A stretch of DNA of 64,000 nt from Spirosoma sp. (GTDB taxonomy: Bacteria > Bacteroidota > Bacteroidia > Cytophagales > Spirosomataceae), in assembly GCF_026391055.1 (NCBI RefSeq), contig NZ_JAPLET010000025.1, positions 124,001 through 188,000 of the forward strand, given 5' to 3'. Positions 41,719 through 51,573 of this stretch are shown piece by piece. Position numbers and translations under genes: made by a program. The first letter of the stretch is position 1. Each line of letters starts with the position of its first letter. The notes below the pieces were generated by a model that ran no database searches, was not told the origin of the DNA, and saw nothing but the letters and a program-made list of their open reading frames with translations.

Positions 41719-42540
41719 TTATACAATAGCCAGCAGCGGGATGTCAGTCAGTCGGGCAAACCGCTCGGTTTCGCCTTCCACAAATAGCCGTCTGAACCAA
41801 CTGTGTGCCTGAGGCAGCATCATAATCAGGTCGGCTTTGTTCTCGTGCGCAAAGGTGAGCAGCGTATTATAAATCTCTTCGCCAGACAGAACCGTCATCG
41901 TATGCGGTACGGACACCATCAGCTCCCGGATGTGTTCGGCCTTCGTGCGGACATGGGCATCGGCCGGATGCGGGTGAATGCACAGTAGGTTGACCACGCA
42001 GCCAAACTGCCGGGCAAACCGAAGCGCCGTATCCAAAGCGACAGCATTGGGGGGTGTATCGAGGTCTACGCCCAGCACCACATTTTTAACGTCGGCATAC
42101 CCAACGGAAGGCGGAACAAGCAGCAGTGGAACATTGGTTTCGGCCACCATACTCGTTGCCACACTGCCCATTAGCTGAGCACTCTGGGGAGCGGTACCGG
42201 TTGTGGACATAATAACCAAATCGGCCTTTTCTTCTTCAGCAACCTCCCGAATGGCCGGTATGGGGTAACCTTCTTTGGTGACACAGCGAATGTTTACCTC
42301 AGTTCCATACTGTTCGTTTAAGGTGTGGGCCAGGTGGTTGAGCGTTTTCTGACTATCGTCGTGCATGGCTTTGGCACTGAGCGTGAAGTCGCCCCCCGTT
42401 TCAGCCGGATTGGTGGGCCAGAAATGAAACGCATGCATTAAAATTAAGGTCGCCTGTTGGGTAAGCGCCAGTTGCATAGCAAAGTGAGCGACTTTATTTG
42501 CATTCGGCGAGAAATCAGTAGCTAAAACGATGGTTTTCAT
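41719..42540 (-). CDS. tandem-domain universal stress protein
   Basis: This 273-residue double UspA protein starts at 42540 (MKTIVLATDFSPNANKVAHFAMQLA); a longer in-frame form from 42576 is less likely. Domain 1 ends STTGTAPQSAQLMGSVATSMVAETNVPLLLVP, with only G-S of the nucleotide motif left. Domain 2 begins NVVLGVDLDTPPNAVALDTAL. A perfect FNR-like box with a half box lies 93 bp upstream. Confidence 0.88.
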   Translation of the reverse strand: MKTIVLATDFSPNANKVAHFAMQLALTQQATLILMHAFHFWPTNPAETGGDFTLSAKAMHDDSQKTLNHLAHTLNEQYGTEVNIRCVTKEGYPIPAIREVAEEEKADLVIMSTTGTAPQSAQLMGSVATSMVAETNVPLLLVPPSVGYADVKNVVLGVDLDTPPNAVALDTALRFARQFGCVVNLLCIHPHPADAHVRTKAEHIRELMVSVPHTMTVLSGEEIYNTLLTFAHENKADLIMMLPQAHSWFRRLFVEGETERFARLTDIPLLAIV

Positions 42541-42632
42541 ACGAAGGAGTTTTACCTGAGTTAAGGATAAGTACATCCGGTTGTTGCCGTCTGTTTACGG
42601 CACAAAACAAGCATACTTACTTCGTTGTCAGC

Positions 42633-42668
42633 CTGATATAAATCAGCCTGCTTGTTGATTTTAGCAAG
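42633..42668. promoter_or_regulatory. FNR-like box pair before a UspA gene, 22-bp spacing
   Basis: CTGATATAAATCAG (42633-42646) is identical to the strong box before hemN. TTGATTTTAGCAAG (42655-42668), 22 bp away, keeps a perfect TTGAT half. They serve the minus-strand UspA gene (start 42540). Confidence 0.7.
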
Positions 42669-42823
42669 CAAAACCATCCAACTGTTCGGCGGCATTCCCA
42701 GCGGGCCAGCATGCGTATAACTATCTACGTTTCAGGCACTATGGTGATATCCGCTGATAAATAAAGCATAATGAGTAAGGGGTTTGTCGACCAGCCTTAT
42801 AGAAGTAATAACCATCACCATGT

Positions 42824-44506
42824 ATGACTTCTCGCAAACTTTTACTGGTAGCCCTGCTGCTGACCGGCTTCTCAGGATATGCCCAGACTCCGCACATCAC
42901 CGGCGACGTGTACATATCCATCAAAAATGGTACGTTTAAAGCAGATCTTGATGTGTCGCGGCTCCCTAAGACGACAAACTATGCCATTCGGTTGAATGCG
43001 GGCCTGAACATCCAGTTTTTCAGAGATAGTACCAACACGTTCTCGTATGCTTCAGGGCGCGAGTACAAGCCCGATAAGTCAGATGAGAGTTTCCAGTACT
43101 GGTTTCCCGAAAAGGACCAGAAAGGCCGGTATCTGCCCGGTCGATTCAAGGTTAGCTATGTAGGAGCCTTCCCCGTTTCGGGCGACTCTGCGAAACGCAG
43201 CGAATGGGGCGACTGGAAAGGGAACATCGCCTTTAACGGAAAAACCCTGCGAGCCTCAGAGCAGACCGCCTGGTACCCGATCCTGTACGACATCGCCGAA
43301 GACAAAGACTACCAGAATGTAACGTTCGACATTACCATTCATGCGCCCGACGCAAAAGCCATTTACCTGAATGGCTGTCCGCCCCAGTACGGACAGCAGG
43401 CCCGTTTCCGGTCGGACCGCCCCTTTCCACTACTCCTGTTTGTGGGCGATTTCGACTTTCGAAAGGAGCAGAACACTTACCTGCTCAACACGACTCTCAC
43501 CGCACCACAGGCCACTGTACTCGATGGCTGGTTCTCCCGGATTAAAGGGTATTACGCCCAGAAACTACAGATTCCGTACGGAGCAGATATTACCCTGCTG
43601 GCCAGCACACCCGTTTCCAAACGGAATGACTGGCTGTTCGTTAGCTACCCAACCATTGCCAGCGTTAGCCCAAAAGGCTGGCTTAACACGCTGGTCGATC
43701 CAAAGAAACTGGTGCTTGCCGACTCGTCTCTCCTATCGTTCATAGCGCACGAACTAGGGCATTATTATTTTGGGTCGGTCGTGACGCCCAACTCGACTCT
43801 GCGTTGGGTATTTCTGGAAGGTATGACTGAATATATCTCCCTACAAGCCACCCGCGACCTGATTGGGCAGGTTTTTTATGACCGTCAGCTTAAACGTTAT
43901 ATTGGCGCCACAAAAAGCATGACCGACTTCACGCCCTTACGGAAGATCAATGCAACCGGTGACATTGACGAGGTCTACCGTTACCAGTACATTCCTTTGC
44001 TGCTAACTGCCCTGGAGCAACAGATTGGCCGACAACAGATGTGGAAATGGCTTCAGACCATCCTTAACACCCCGAACGCAGCAACGGACTACGGCCTGTT
44101 TAAAAGTAGTTTGCTGAAAAGCGGGGTCAGTGAGAAGGTGGTCAGCGACTTTGAAGAAACCTATTTAAGCACCGACAATAGCCGGGCTGCACTGCTGGCT
44201 CTTTTCAAACCAACCAGCACAACTTACTATTATTGGGGGCTCTCCAAAGAAGTGCTGAAAGCGGGAAACAGCCGGAAGCCACAAGCCTTTTACACCGCCA
44301 TCAAGCAGATGAAACTGGACGATGAGGAGATCAAAAAGGCCAGTCAGCAATACAGTGCCTACGTACAGAGCCATTGTAACCCAGCGAATGAAATGTGTAC
44401 CAGCGATTTTAACTATTACGAAAGTATGGAGGATGCCCAGCGCGCGCAGACAAGGTGGCTGAATAACCTGAGCGATAAATACGCGGTAAAAAAAGCTGAC
44501 TTTTAA
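42824..44506 (+). CDS. secreted M1-like zinc metallopeptidase
   Basis: This 560-residue protein has a signal peptide (MTSRKLLLVALLLTGFSGYAQ). The zinc site is FIAHELGHYYFGS (His309, Glu310, His313) with Glu332 in FLEGMTEY, giving the HExxH-x18-E spacing of M1 gluzincins. The N-terminal part is an M1-type beta domain (ITIHAPDAKAIYLNG). It likely cleaves N-terminal residues of peptides in the periplasm or outside. Confidence 0.85.
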   Translation: MTSRKLLLVALLLTGFSGYAQTPHITGDVYISIKNGTFKADLDVSRLPKTTNYAIRLNAGLNIQFFRDSTNTFSYASGREYKPDKSDESFQYWFPEKDQKGRYLPGRFKVSYVGAFPVSGDSAKRSEWGDWKGNIAFNGKTLRASEQTAWYPILYDIAEDKDYQNVTFDITIHAPDAKAIYLNGCPPQYGQQARFRSDRPFPLLLFVGDFDFRKEQNTYLLNTTLTAPQATVLDGWFSRIKGYYAQKLQIPYGADITLLASTPVSKRNDWLFVSYPTIASVSPKGWLNTLVDPKKLVLADSSLLSFIAHELGHYYFGSVVTPNSTLRWVFLEGMTEYISLQATRDLIGQVFYDRQLKRYIGATKSMTDFTPLRKINATGDIDEVYRYQYIPLLLTALEQQIGRQQMWKWLQTILNTPNAATDYGLFKSSLLKSGVSEKVVSDFEETYLSTDNSRAALLALFKPTSTTYYYWGLSKEVLKAGNSRKPQAFYTAIKQMKLDDEEIKKASQQYSAYVQSHCNPANEMCTSDFNYYESMEDAQRAQTRWLNNLSDKYAVKKADF

Positions 44507-44516
44507 CCTCTCTACA

Positions 44517-45107
44517 TTAAAACCGGTAAGCTCCCGTTATACCGGCACTATTAGAATTAAATCCGGCCTGGATACTGTAGAAAGAGGTACCATTTCCGAA
44601 TGTGCCACTCGCCGTTACCGATGGAATCAGCTCCGCACTGATATACCACCTCGGATTGAAATTATACTGGGCTCCCAAGACAAAGCCAATACCTACCGAG
44701 GGGGTTACCAACAGTAAACTGGAACCCGTGTAGGTCACAACGCCCCCACTGCCGTTGTCAACCGTCACAGAGCCGCTTGTCGACGAATTAAGACTGACAC
44801 TGGCAATTAATTCGGTTCCGTAAATGAACTGAAGCTTGTCGGTAAGGTTCCGGCGTTTTTCTTTACCCATAGCGCCCCCGGCCGAAAAAGCAACCATTGT
44901 ATTACTCTGAACAAAATTAGCACCGAGATTGCCAAAGGCCAGCCGGTAACGTCGATACGTATTTTCGTCAAGCTTCTTTTTGTAGACCATTCCGAAGCTG
45001 TCGAAACTAGTGAGCCGTAAACCCACTTCCCGAGTCGGAGAATCCTGTGCACGTAGCGCTGATGTAATCAGAAGGCCGGTTGCCAATACAATGGAGAAAA
45101 GTTTCAT
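44517..45107 (-). CDS. outer-membrane beta-barrel protein
   Basis: This 196-residue protein has a signal peptide (MKLFSIVLATGLLITSALRAQ) and alternating strands typical of small OmpX/OmpW-like barrels: VGLRLTSFDSFGMVYKKKL, TRYRLAFGNLG-like (YRRYRLAFGNLGANF), GIGFVLGAQYNFNPRWYISAELIP and a final AGITGAYRF with a C-terminal Phe. Function unknown. It converges on the metallopeptidase gene with a 10-bp gap. Confidence 0.75.
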   Translation of the reverse strand: MKLFSIVLATGLLITSALRAQDSPTREVGLRLTSFDSFGMVYKKKLDENTYRRYRLAFGNLGANFVQSNTMVAFSAGGAMGKEKRRNLTDKLQFIYGTELIASVSLNSSTSGSVTVDNGSGGVVTYTGSSLLLVTPSVGIGFVLGAQYNFNPRWYISAELIPSVTASGTFGNGTSFYSIQAGFNSNSAGITGAYRF

Positions 45108-45210
45108 AAACGTTTGACCAGGGTTGTTTGAACGACAAACTTAGTCAAAATAGGATAAAATCATCATTTATTTGCAGAGCTTTTGATTAAAAGTAGTCTC
45201 ATAAATAGAC

Positions 45211-45240
45211 GTGATGTCGGTTTTGAGAAACCGACATCAC
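45211..45240. terminator. 13-bp hairpin
   Basis: GTGATGTCGGTTT (45211-45223) pairs with AAACCGACATCAC (45228-45240) around a TGAG loop. It lies downstream of the rhamnosidase gene (minus). Confidence 0.75.
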
Positions 45241-45289
45241 ATCACTCGCCCAGACGTGGACGTCCAGGCTACGGCAAGTTGGCCACGAA

Positions 45290-48046
45290 TCAAAAACCGG
45301 AGCTGGTAAACGTATAAACGCCCGAACCAACTTTAATCTGCACATAACCGGATTCTGTTCCGGCCGCCGTCAGGCCCGATGCCCCGAGTGGTTTCCCTCC
45401 CTCCTGAACAGCCTCTGCATTTTTCGCTGGTACGTAAATCGTGGCGGTGGTATTGGCGGGGATTTCAACGGTCATGGTCAGCGCATCCGAAGCGCGTTTC
45501 CAGCCCGAGCGAACGGTGCCGTAATAGGTTTTTAAACTGGCTTCTGCCGAGGTGAAGCCCCCGCCCGGATGCGGCCTGATGATGGTGTGCTTGTACCCCG
45601 TTTTGGTTTCGTCGGTGTCGATACCGGTGATGGTTCGGTACATCCAGTCGCCCACGGCACCATAGGCATAGTGGTTGAAGGAAGTCATAGACGGGCTCTG
45701 GAACGTGCTGTCGGGTTTCATCGAATCCCAACGCTCCCAAATGGTCGTTGCCCCCATCTTGACCGGGTATAACCACGATGGATACGTGTCCTGCAACAGC
45801 AATTTATAAGCTACATCGGTACGGCCGAACCGGCTTAGCACCGGACACAGGAACGGCGTACCCAGAAAGCCCGTTGTCAGGTGATTTTCATATTTTTTCA
45901 CATTGTCGACCAGGCGATCAACGGCCTGTGGACGCAGGTTTTCGGGAAGCATGTCGAATTGCAGGGCCAGTACGTAAGCAGTCTGCGTGTCAGAAATCAG
46001 TCGACCGGTGGGGGTCATGTATGCCTGTTGGAACGCCTTTCTAATTCGCTCCAGCAGAGCCGTGTAATGGGCGGCATCATCCGTTTTGCCCAGTACCGTG
46101 GCGGTTTTACGCATGAGGTCGGTGCTGTAGGCATAGAAGCACTGTGCCACCAGATGCACATCGGTAAACGCCGATTTAGCTTCAAAGGCCGGGCTTCCTT
46201 CTGTTGTGACAAATGATAGCCAATCGCCAAACTGAAACCCTTCGCTCCAAAGGTCATTTTTAGCAACGCTTTCCATATATCCCTGATAGGCTTTCATACT
46301 GGCATACTGCTGCTCGATCAGCCGTCGGTCGCCGTAGGCAACGTACATGTTCCAGGGAATAATAATACCGGCATCCGACCAGCCAGCGGCTCCGGCCATA
46401 CTGGGATTGGGCCCCCGGAGTACGTCCGGAATCACGAAGGGCACGGCCCCGTTCGGAAACTGATCGGCCGAAACGTCTTTGAGCCATTTGGTAAAGAAGC
46501 TGTTCACTCCGAAATTGAACGCTGCAGTTCGAGAAAATACCTCGGCATCACCGGTCCAGCCCAGGCGTTCGTCGCGTTGGGGGCAATCCGTTGGTACGTC
46601 CAGAAAATTACCCCGCTGCCCCCACTGAATGTTACTTTGTAACTGATTGATCAGGGGGTTAGAAGTGGCAAACTCCCCCGTTTTAGGTATGTCAGAGTAC
46701 AGGGTTACGGCCGTAAAATCGGCAGGATTGATGGGGCCGGTCAAGCCATCTACCTGCACATACCGGAAGCCGAAAAAGGTGAAATGGGGTTCCAGTGTTT
46801 CCGTCCCTCCTTTAAGCAGGTAGGTCGCCTGCGCTTTGGCGGTGCGCAGATTTTCCAAGTAGGGATTGCCGAACTTATCGAGCATTTCTACGTGCGAGAG
46901 AACAACCTTATCACCGGCTTTACCCGTTACGCGCAACTGCACCCAGCCCACCAGATTCTGGCCGAAATCGAGGACCGTTTTGCCTTTGGGTGTGGTGAGC
47001 ACCTTCACCGGTTTCACCGTTTCGTGACGGCGGATGAGTTCGTTGTAGTTCGCTACCAGATTCGCGTAGCCAAATGGCTTTACCATTATGCCCGACCAGT
47101 CGGCATCGGCATAAGCGGACAGGGTCCAGCCCGTTTTTTCGAGCCGCGCATCATATACTTCGCCGTCATAGATTTCGGAGAAACGGATAGGTCCGGTGGA
47201 TGATTTCCAGCTTTCGTCGGTACTAATGGTTTCGGAACTTCCATCGGCATAGGTGATGGCCAGTTGTCCGAGTAAAGCCAGTTGGTTGCCATATATATTT
47301 TTCTGGTCGGCCCAGCCCATTCGTCCGCGATACCAGCCGCTGCCCAGTGTCACACCAATGGCGTTCTGGCCCTGATTTAAGAGGGTTGTAACATCGTAGG
47401 TCTGGTACTGCAAGTGCTGGTTATAGCTGGTCCAGCCGGGCGTGAGGTAGGCATCACCCACGCGCTTCCCGTTAATCTGCGCTTCGTAAATACCATGCGC
47501 CGTCATGTACAGAACGGCCGAGCGCACTTTTTTCGACGTGGCAAAGGCTTTTCTGAACAGAGGGCTGGGGCTATGAACACTATCGCCGGGGAAACCCTGC
47601 TGAATCCACTTAGCTTTCCAGTTCGCGGCATTCATTAAACCAGTTTGCCAGAAAGCAGGGGTACTCCAGGCCGACGGCTTTGGTGAGGTGTTATCCCAAA
47701 CCCGCACCTGCCAGTAGTACCGCTGGCTAGGTTGCAGAGCAGCTCCGCCGTAAGGCACATGAACGGACTGTTCGGACGCCACCCGCCCCGATTGCCAGCT
47801 TGTTCCTTTAGCAACCGATGCTGCATCGGTACTCACCCTGATCTCGTACGCTGTTTGCATCACATTGCGCTTGACCGTAGCAAGCTGCCAACTTAAACGG
47901 GGAATGGTTACGTCCAAACCAATGGGATTTGTGCGATTCTCGGTGAGCAACTGCTGAACGCTTACCTGAGCAAACAGGCGGGTCATTAGTAGCTGAAAGA
48001 GCAAAAAGCAAGGCAGGCAATAGCGAACAAAGGTGTTACGGCTCAT
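45290..48046 (-). CDS. alpha-L-rhamnosidase, GH78
   Basis: This 918-residue secreted enzyme has a signal peptide (RYCLPCFLLFQLLMTRLFAQ). The N-terminal Ig-like domain starts LLTENRTNPIGLDVTIPRLSW, then a carbohydrate-binding part (LYMTAHGIYEAQINGKRVGD, YLTPGWTSYNQHLQYQTYDV). The (alpha/alpha)6 barrel has the GH78 motif TDCPQRDERLGWTGDAEVFSRTAAFN, and GATTIWERWDSM near its end. It should release L-rhamnose from plant or microbial polysaccharides in the periplasm. There is no SusC/SusD pair nearby. Confidence 0.93.
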   Translation of the reverse strand: MSRNTFVRYCLPCFLLFQLLMTRLFAQVSVQQLLTENRTNPIGLDVTIPRLSWQLATVKRNVMQTAYEIRVSTDAASVAKGTSWQSGRVASEQSVHVPYGGAALQPSQRYYWQVRVWDNTSPKPSAWSTPAFWQTGLMNAANWKAKWIQQGFPGDSVHSPSPLFRKAFATSKKVRSAVLYMTAHGIYEAQINGKRVGDAYLTPGWTSYNQHLQYQTYDVTTLLNQGQNAIGVTLGSGWYRGRMGWADQKNIYGNQLALLGQLAITYADGSSETISTDESWKSSTGPIRFSEIYDGEVYDARLEKTGWTLSAYADADWSGIMVKPFGYANLVANYNELIRRHETVKPVKVLTTPKGKTVLDFGQNLVGWVQLRVTGKAGDKVVLSHVEMLDKFGNPYLENLRTAKAQATYLLKGGTETLEPHFTFFGFRYVQVDGLTGPINPADFTAVTLYSDIPKTGEFATSNPLINQLQSNIQWGQRGNFLDVPTDCPQRDERLGWTGDAEVFSRTAAFNFGVNSFFTKWLKDVSADQFPNGAVPFVIPDVLRGPNPSMAGAAGWSDAGIIIPWNMYVAYGDRRLIEQQYASMKAYQGYMESVAKNDLWSEGFQFGDWLSFVTTEGSPAFEAKSAFTDVHLVAQCFYAYSTDLMRKTATVLGKTDDAAHYTALLERIRKAFQQAYMTPTGRLISDTQTAYVLALQFDMLPENLRPQAVDRLVDNVKKYENHLTTGFLGTPFLCPVLSRFGRTDVAYKLLLQDTYPSWLYPVKMGATTIWERWDSMKPDSTFQSPSMTSFNHYAYGAVGDWMYRTITGIDTDETKTGYKHTIIRPHPGGGFTSAEASLKTYYGTVRSGWKRASDALTMTVEIPANTTATIYVPAKNAEAVQEGGKPLGASGLTAAGTESGYVQIKVGSGVYTFTSSGF

Positions 48047-48117
48047 AAGACGATTATGTAATCGAACAAAGATAAAGTTTACCTTTTTAAATCACTTTCA
48101 CACACCTACCTAACCCA

Positions 48118-50337
48118 CTATTCACTATCCCGGTCGACTGGCAAAGCCAGCGTAAATGCGGTTCCGGTAGTGGGGTCACTTTCAACGGTCAGCAGGCCAC
48201 CGTGACCCTTTGTGACAATGTCGTACGATAGCGACAGGCCCAGACCGGTGCCGCTTCCCGATGGCTTGGTGGTAAAAAAGGGCTGGAATATTTTGGTTTT
48301 AACTGCCTCCGGAACCCCGGTACCATTATCGGTCACGCGAATTTCCACGACCTTTCCAACCTGCTTTGTACTGATACTGACCGTTGGTTTATAGCCTATT
48401 TCACCAACAGCATCGAGTTGTTTCTTTTTTTCCGAAACGGCATAAAAAGCATTGTTAAACAGGTTCAGCAACACCCGGCCTATATCCTGTGTCACAACGG
48501 TTACGAGGGGTAGGTTTGGGGTAAATTGGGTTACCAGTTCGCAGTTAAAGGTCTTGTCTTTTGCGCGGAGACCATGATACGACAAGCGCATAAATTCTTC
48601 AGCCAGTGCATTGAGGTCGGTCGGCCGACGTTCGCCGTCTGCTGTCCGGCTATGTGCCAGCATACCCTTAACAATGCTGCTGGCACGGTTACCGTGGTGG
48701 GTAATCTTCTCCAGATTTTGCGTCAGGTCGCCCATAATCTCCCCGGCATACTCTTTCTCCGAATCGGGTAGTTGCTGCAAAGGCCCTTCTTTCAGTTCGT
48801 CGAGCAGTTCGATACTCACCTCCGAAAAGTTGTTCACGAAATTGAGGGGGTTCTGTATTTCGTGGGCAATACCGGCTGTCAGTTCACCCAACGAAGCCAT
48901 TTTCTCTTTCTGAACCAGTTGGTCCTGAGTCATCCGCAGGTTTTCGAGGGACGCTTTTAACTGGGCGGTTCGTTCTTCTACCTGTTGTTCCAGCACAATT
49001 TTCTGTTCTTCAATTAGTCGGCTTCGTTCCAGTTCCCGCTCACGCTCAAGCTGTTCCTTCTCAATAATCTGCTGAGCCAGCCGCTGCTTAGTCAGGTTAT
49101 AGCGGTTGATAAGTGCACCGGAAAAAACAATGATCAGCCAGGCAAAGCAGATACTTTCCAGATAATCGAATGCGCGCCCGAAGCTTTTCAGCATGTCGGC
49201 ATTAAAATACTGACCTGCGATCAGCGTACTCAGGGTGAATAGCCAGAAGATAAACAACGGGGCGTTAGCCAGTAGAGCTAACCGGGCATCCACGGAGCCG
49301 GTTTTCATCATCTTCAGAATCAGGATAGCGCATAGACTATAGACCACCCGAATCAGCGCATTAATGAGTATGTCTGCTTCGTTCAGCGGAAACCACGCCT
49401 TGTTGAAAGAGAAAAACTGAACGACAATGAATAAAGAAGTTACTAACAGAAAGCCACCGATAGCCCTGTTTAACCGTGAGAGAGCCGGAACCGGCTGGAT
49501 AAACCTCCGGATCGACTGAATAAAAAAGATGAAGAAGACAAGGAAGAAAAAATGAGACAATACATTGAAGACATACGGATATTCCTCGAAAAAAGCCTGT
49601 TGAATCCAAAAAGCATTTCTGTCCAGCGTGAAGAAGAAAAGACAGATAGCGAAGTAGAGATAAACCCTGTCTTTTATCGAAAAAAATATAAGCAGGTTAT
49701 AACAAACGGCCAGCAGCAGAATGCCGATCATGATGCCATCGAAGAAATAAGTCTTCCATTCCTTCTCTACCCGAACGTAATTAAAAACGGCCCTGATCCG
49801 ACTTTCTTCCGATTGCAATTGGGTTGACAGATACGTTAGCGGGGGTCGCCAGAACGCGTTTTCCGACCGCTGGTACAGGGTGGTCGTCTGGCCCGGTGCC
49901 AGGGTAAAAAATACACGATTACGCTCTTTGTTACCGTTTCGGGAAGGCACCTGGCTAAGCGGCACCAGTTCGCCGGTACGTTGGTGCTGCCACTGGTTGC
50001 GGGCATTCAGCCAGTATAGGTCAAGGTAGTTGCTGCTGAAATCACTGAGGTACAGATTAAGCGTATCGGAACCTGTATTTCTGAGCCGCATCCGAAGCCA
50101 GTATACGTGCGCGCGCCGGGTTGGGTCGAAGAAAGGTTCTACACGAAACGCATTACTCTGCCGTACCTGCTCAAACGTCAGCTCCCCACGGGCATCTTCA
50201 AGCACCTGAATGTGGGTTGTATCGGGCGTTTGTACGGAGTCGGGGTAGATCGGAAAAACGGGAGGCAAACCCGTCTGGGCAACAGTTGAAAACAGAATGC
50301 CGAGCCAAAAAAAAAGCACTAAACAGCCGTTTTTCAT
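48118..50337 (-). CDS. 7TMR-DISM histidine kinase
   Basis: This 739-residue sensor kinase has a signal peptide, a periplasmic 7TMR-DISMED2 domain (about 25-190), seven membrane helices (about 200-410), a coiled coil (415-475) and a kinase core. The phospho-acceptor is His492 (ELTAGIAHEIQNPLNFVNNF), followed by NAFYAV, VTDNGTGVP and GSGTGLGLSLSYDIVTKGHGG. DISMED2 domains are thought to bind carbohydrate-like ligands. No response regulator is adjacent. Confidence 0.93.
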   Translation of the reverse strand: MKNGCLVLFFWLGILFSTVAQTGLPPVFPIYPDSVQTPDTTHIQVLEDARGELTFEQVRQSNAFRVEPFFDPTRRAHVYWLRMRLRNTGSDTLNLYLSDFSSNYLDLYWLNARNQWQHQRTGELVPLSQVPSRNGNKERNRVFFTLAPGQTTTLYQRSENAFWRPPLTYLSTQLQSEESRIRAVFNYVRVEKEWKTYFFDGIMIGILLLAVCYNLLIFFSIKDRVYLYFAICLFFFTLDRNAFWIQQAFFEEYPYVFNVLSHFFFLVFFIFFIQSIRRFIQPVPALSRLNRAIGGFLLVTSLFIVVQFFSFNKAWFPLNEADILINALIRVVYSLCAILILKMMKTGSVDARLALLANAPLFIFWLFTLSTLIAGQYFNADMLKSFGRAFDYLESICFAWLIIVFSGALINRYNLTKQRLAQQIIEKEQLERERELERSRLIEEQKIVLEQQVEERTAQLKASLENLRMTQDQLVQKEKMASLGELTAGIAHEIQNPLNFVNNFSEVSIELLDELKEGPLQQLPDSEKEYAGEIMGDLTQNLEKITHHGNRASSIVKGMLAHSRTADGERRPTDLNALAEEFMRLSYHGLRAKDKTFNCELVTQFTPNLPLVTVVTQDIGRVLLNLFNNAFYAVSEKKKQLDAVGEIGYKPTVSISTKQVGKVVEIRVTDNGTGVPEAVKTKIFQPFFTTKPSGSGTGLGLSLSYDIVTKGHGGLLTVESDPTTGTAFTLALPVDRDSE

Positions 50338-50377
50338 AGGTCATCAGGTGTGTTGAAGACATACCGTGTCAATACCT

Positions 50378-51493
50378 TTAAAAACCAACCTTTAACGCTT
50401 CCTGGCGCTCACCGGATACCGTCTGCTCATCGAGGTTGAAAATATCAGCCAGGGTCATGGGTTGATCAGTCCGATGATCGACTCCTAGATGAGTGAGCAG
50501 ATTATTTGCTTTAGTGGGTGACAGCTTCCCGAACGCATAGTCGACCATAAGACGACCTTTCCGAAGCAACGCTTTGTCTAACAGATGCTTACTGGCGTTG
50601 AAGGTAGCGATCACCTGAATATGCATGCAATCGGCCAGCAGACCATCCGTTAGGTTGAGGATGTTGGAAACGCTGTTGGTATCGCCCCCGGCTTCGCGCG
50701 ATTGCAGGATTCGTTCAGCATCTTCGATAATGAGTACCGACTCTTTATTATCCAGCAGGAACGGAATAATCTCGGGAGAAGTCAGGTAGTTGGTCATGTA
50801 AGGCGGCAGAATGAGCATGTCCTTCTTGACCAGCGAACTGAGGTGTTTAATATAAGTTGTTTTGCCGGTTCCAGGCTCACCATGCAGGAGAATAAGGCCC
50901 TTACTTTTGGGCTGTGCCAGCAACGTTACCAGGCGTTCGTGAACAACAGGAAAATCGTCGTTGTAATGCAGATCAATGTCGATGTCGGGCGGCAAAATCT
51001 CGACTCGTTCGGTGTGCAGCCCTCCCAGCCCACTCTGAATCAGATAGATATGCGTCTGATTGTCTTCATGTACGTATTTATGTTCCTGAAACCCCTCCAG
51101 CAGCCTTTTGGCCGAAGCTTCATCGCGGTAGTAGCCGTAAAGCCGGAAAAAGCGGTCACCTACAAATTCGGCTTTCAACACCAGCCCTTCGTCGTGCTGA
51201 TAGACCCGTTCGATAGTATGCCAGCCTTCGTCATTAATGCGTGTCGACTGGTTGATCAGCACAAACCCCCGGCTATCCAGCAATGGCTGAGCGGAGGGCT
51301 TAAAATCATCATTAAAATGAATGTAGTTCGGGTAGCTCCCAAATGTCTGGACAAAGTGAGGAGCCAGCGGGAACTCACGGTCGAGGTCGCTGGGGATGTA
51401 TAGATTTTGAATAATAGCTTGGCTGGGCATACGACTGTTGGCCGACAGATAGCGCAACATGTCAGCCCTGGAAAGATCGTCGTGCGATTTCAA
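50378..51493 (-). CDS. AAA+ ATPase
   Basis: This 371-residue protein has an N-terminal domain of unknown type (1-180) and an AAA core: Walker A LLHGEPGTGKTTYI (205-212), Walker B VLIIEDAERIL (about 253-262), sensor 1 VIATFN and an arginine in LLRKGRLMVDYAFG. The arrangement resembles BCS1-like or spastin-type AAA proteins. The substrate is unknown. It is 40 bp upstream of the 7TMR-DISM kinase gene, same strand. Confidence 0.88.
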   Translation of the reverse strand: MKSHDDLSRADMLRYLSANSRMPSQAIIQNLYIPSDLDREFPLAPHFVQTFGSYPNYIHFNDDFKPSAQPLLDSRGFVLINQSTRINDEGWHTIERVYQHDEGLVLKAEFVGDRFFRLYGYYRDEASAKRLLEGFQEHKYVHEDNQTHIYLIQSGLGGLHTERVEILPPDIDIDLHYNDDFPVVHERLVTLLAQPKSKGLILLHGEPGTGKTTYIKHLSSLVKKDMLILPPYMTNYLTSPEIIPFLLDNKESVLIIEDAERILQSREAGGDTNSVSNILNLTDGLLADCMHIQVIATFNASKHLLDKALLRKGRLMVDYAFGKLSPTKANNLLTHLGVDHRTDQPMTLADIFNLDEQTVSGERQEALKVGF

Positions 51494-51573
51494 GCGGGCG
51501 TTGAGTTACGTTTCTTTGGGGCTAAGTTATTAATTATTTTCAGTTTACGTTAAGAACTGTTTCCAGTCCTAAA

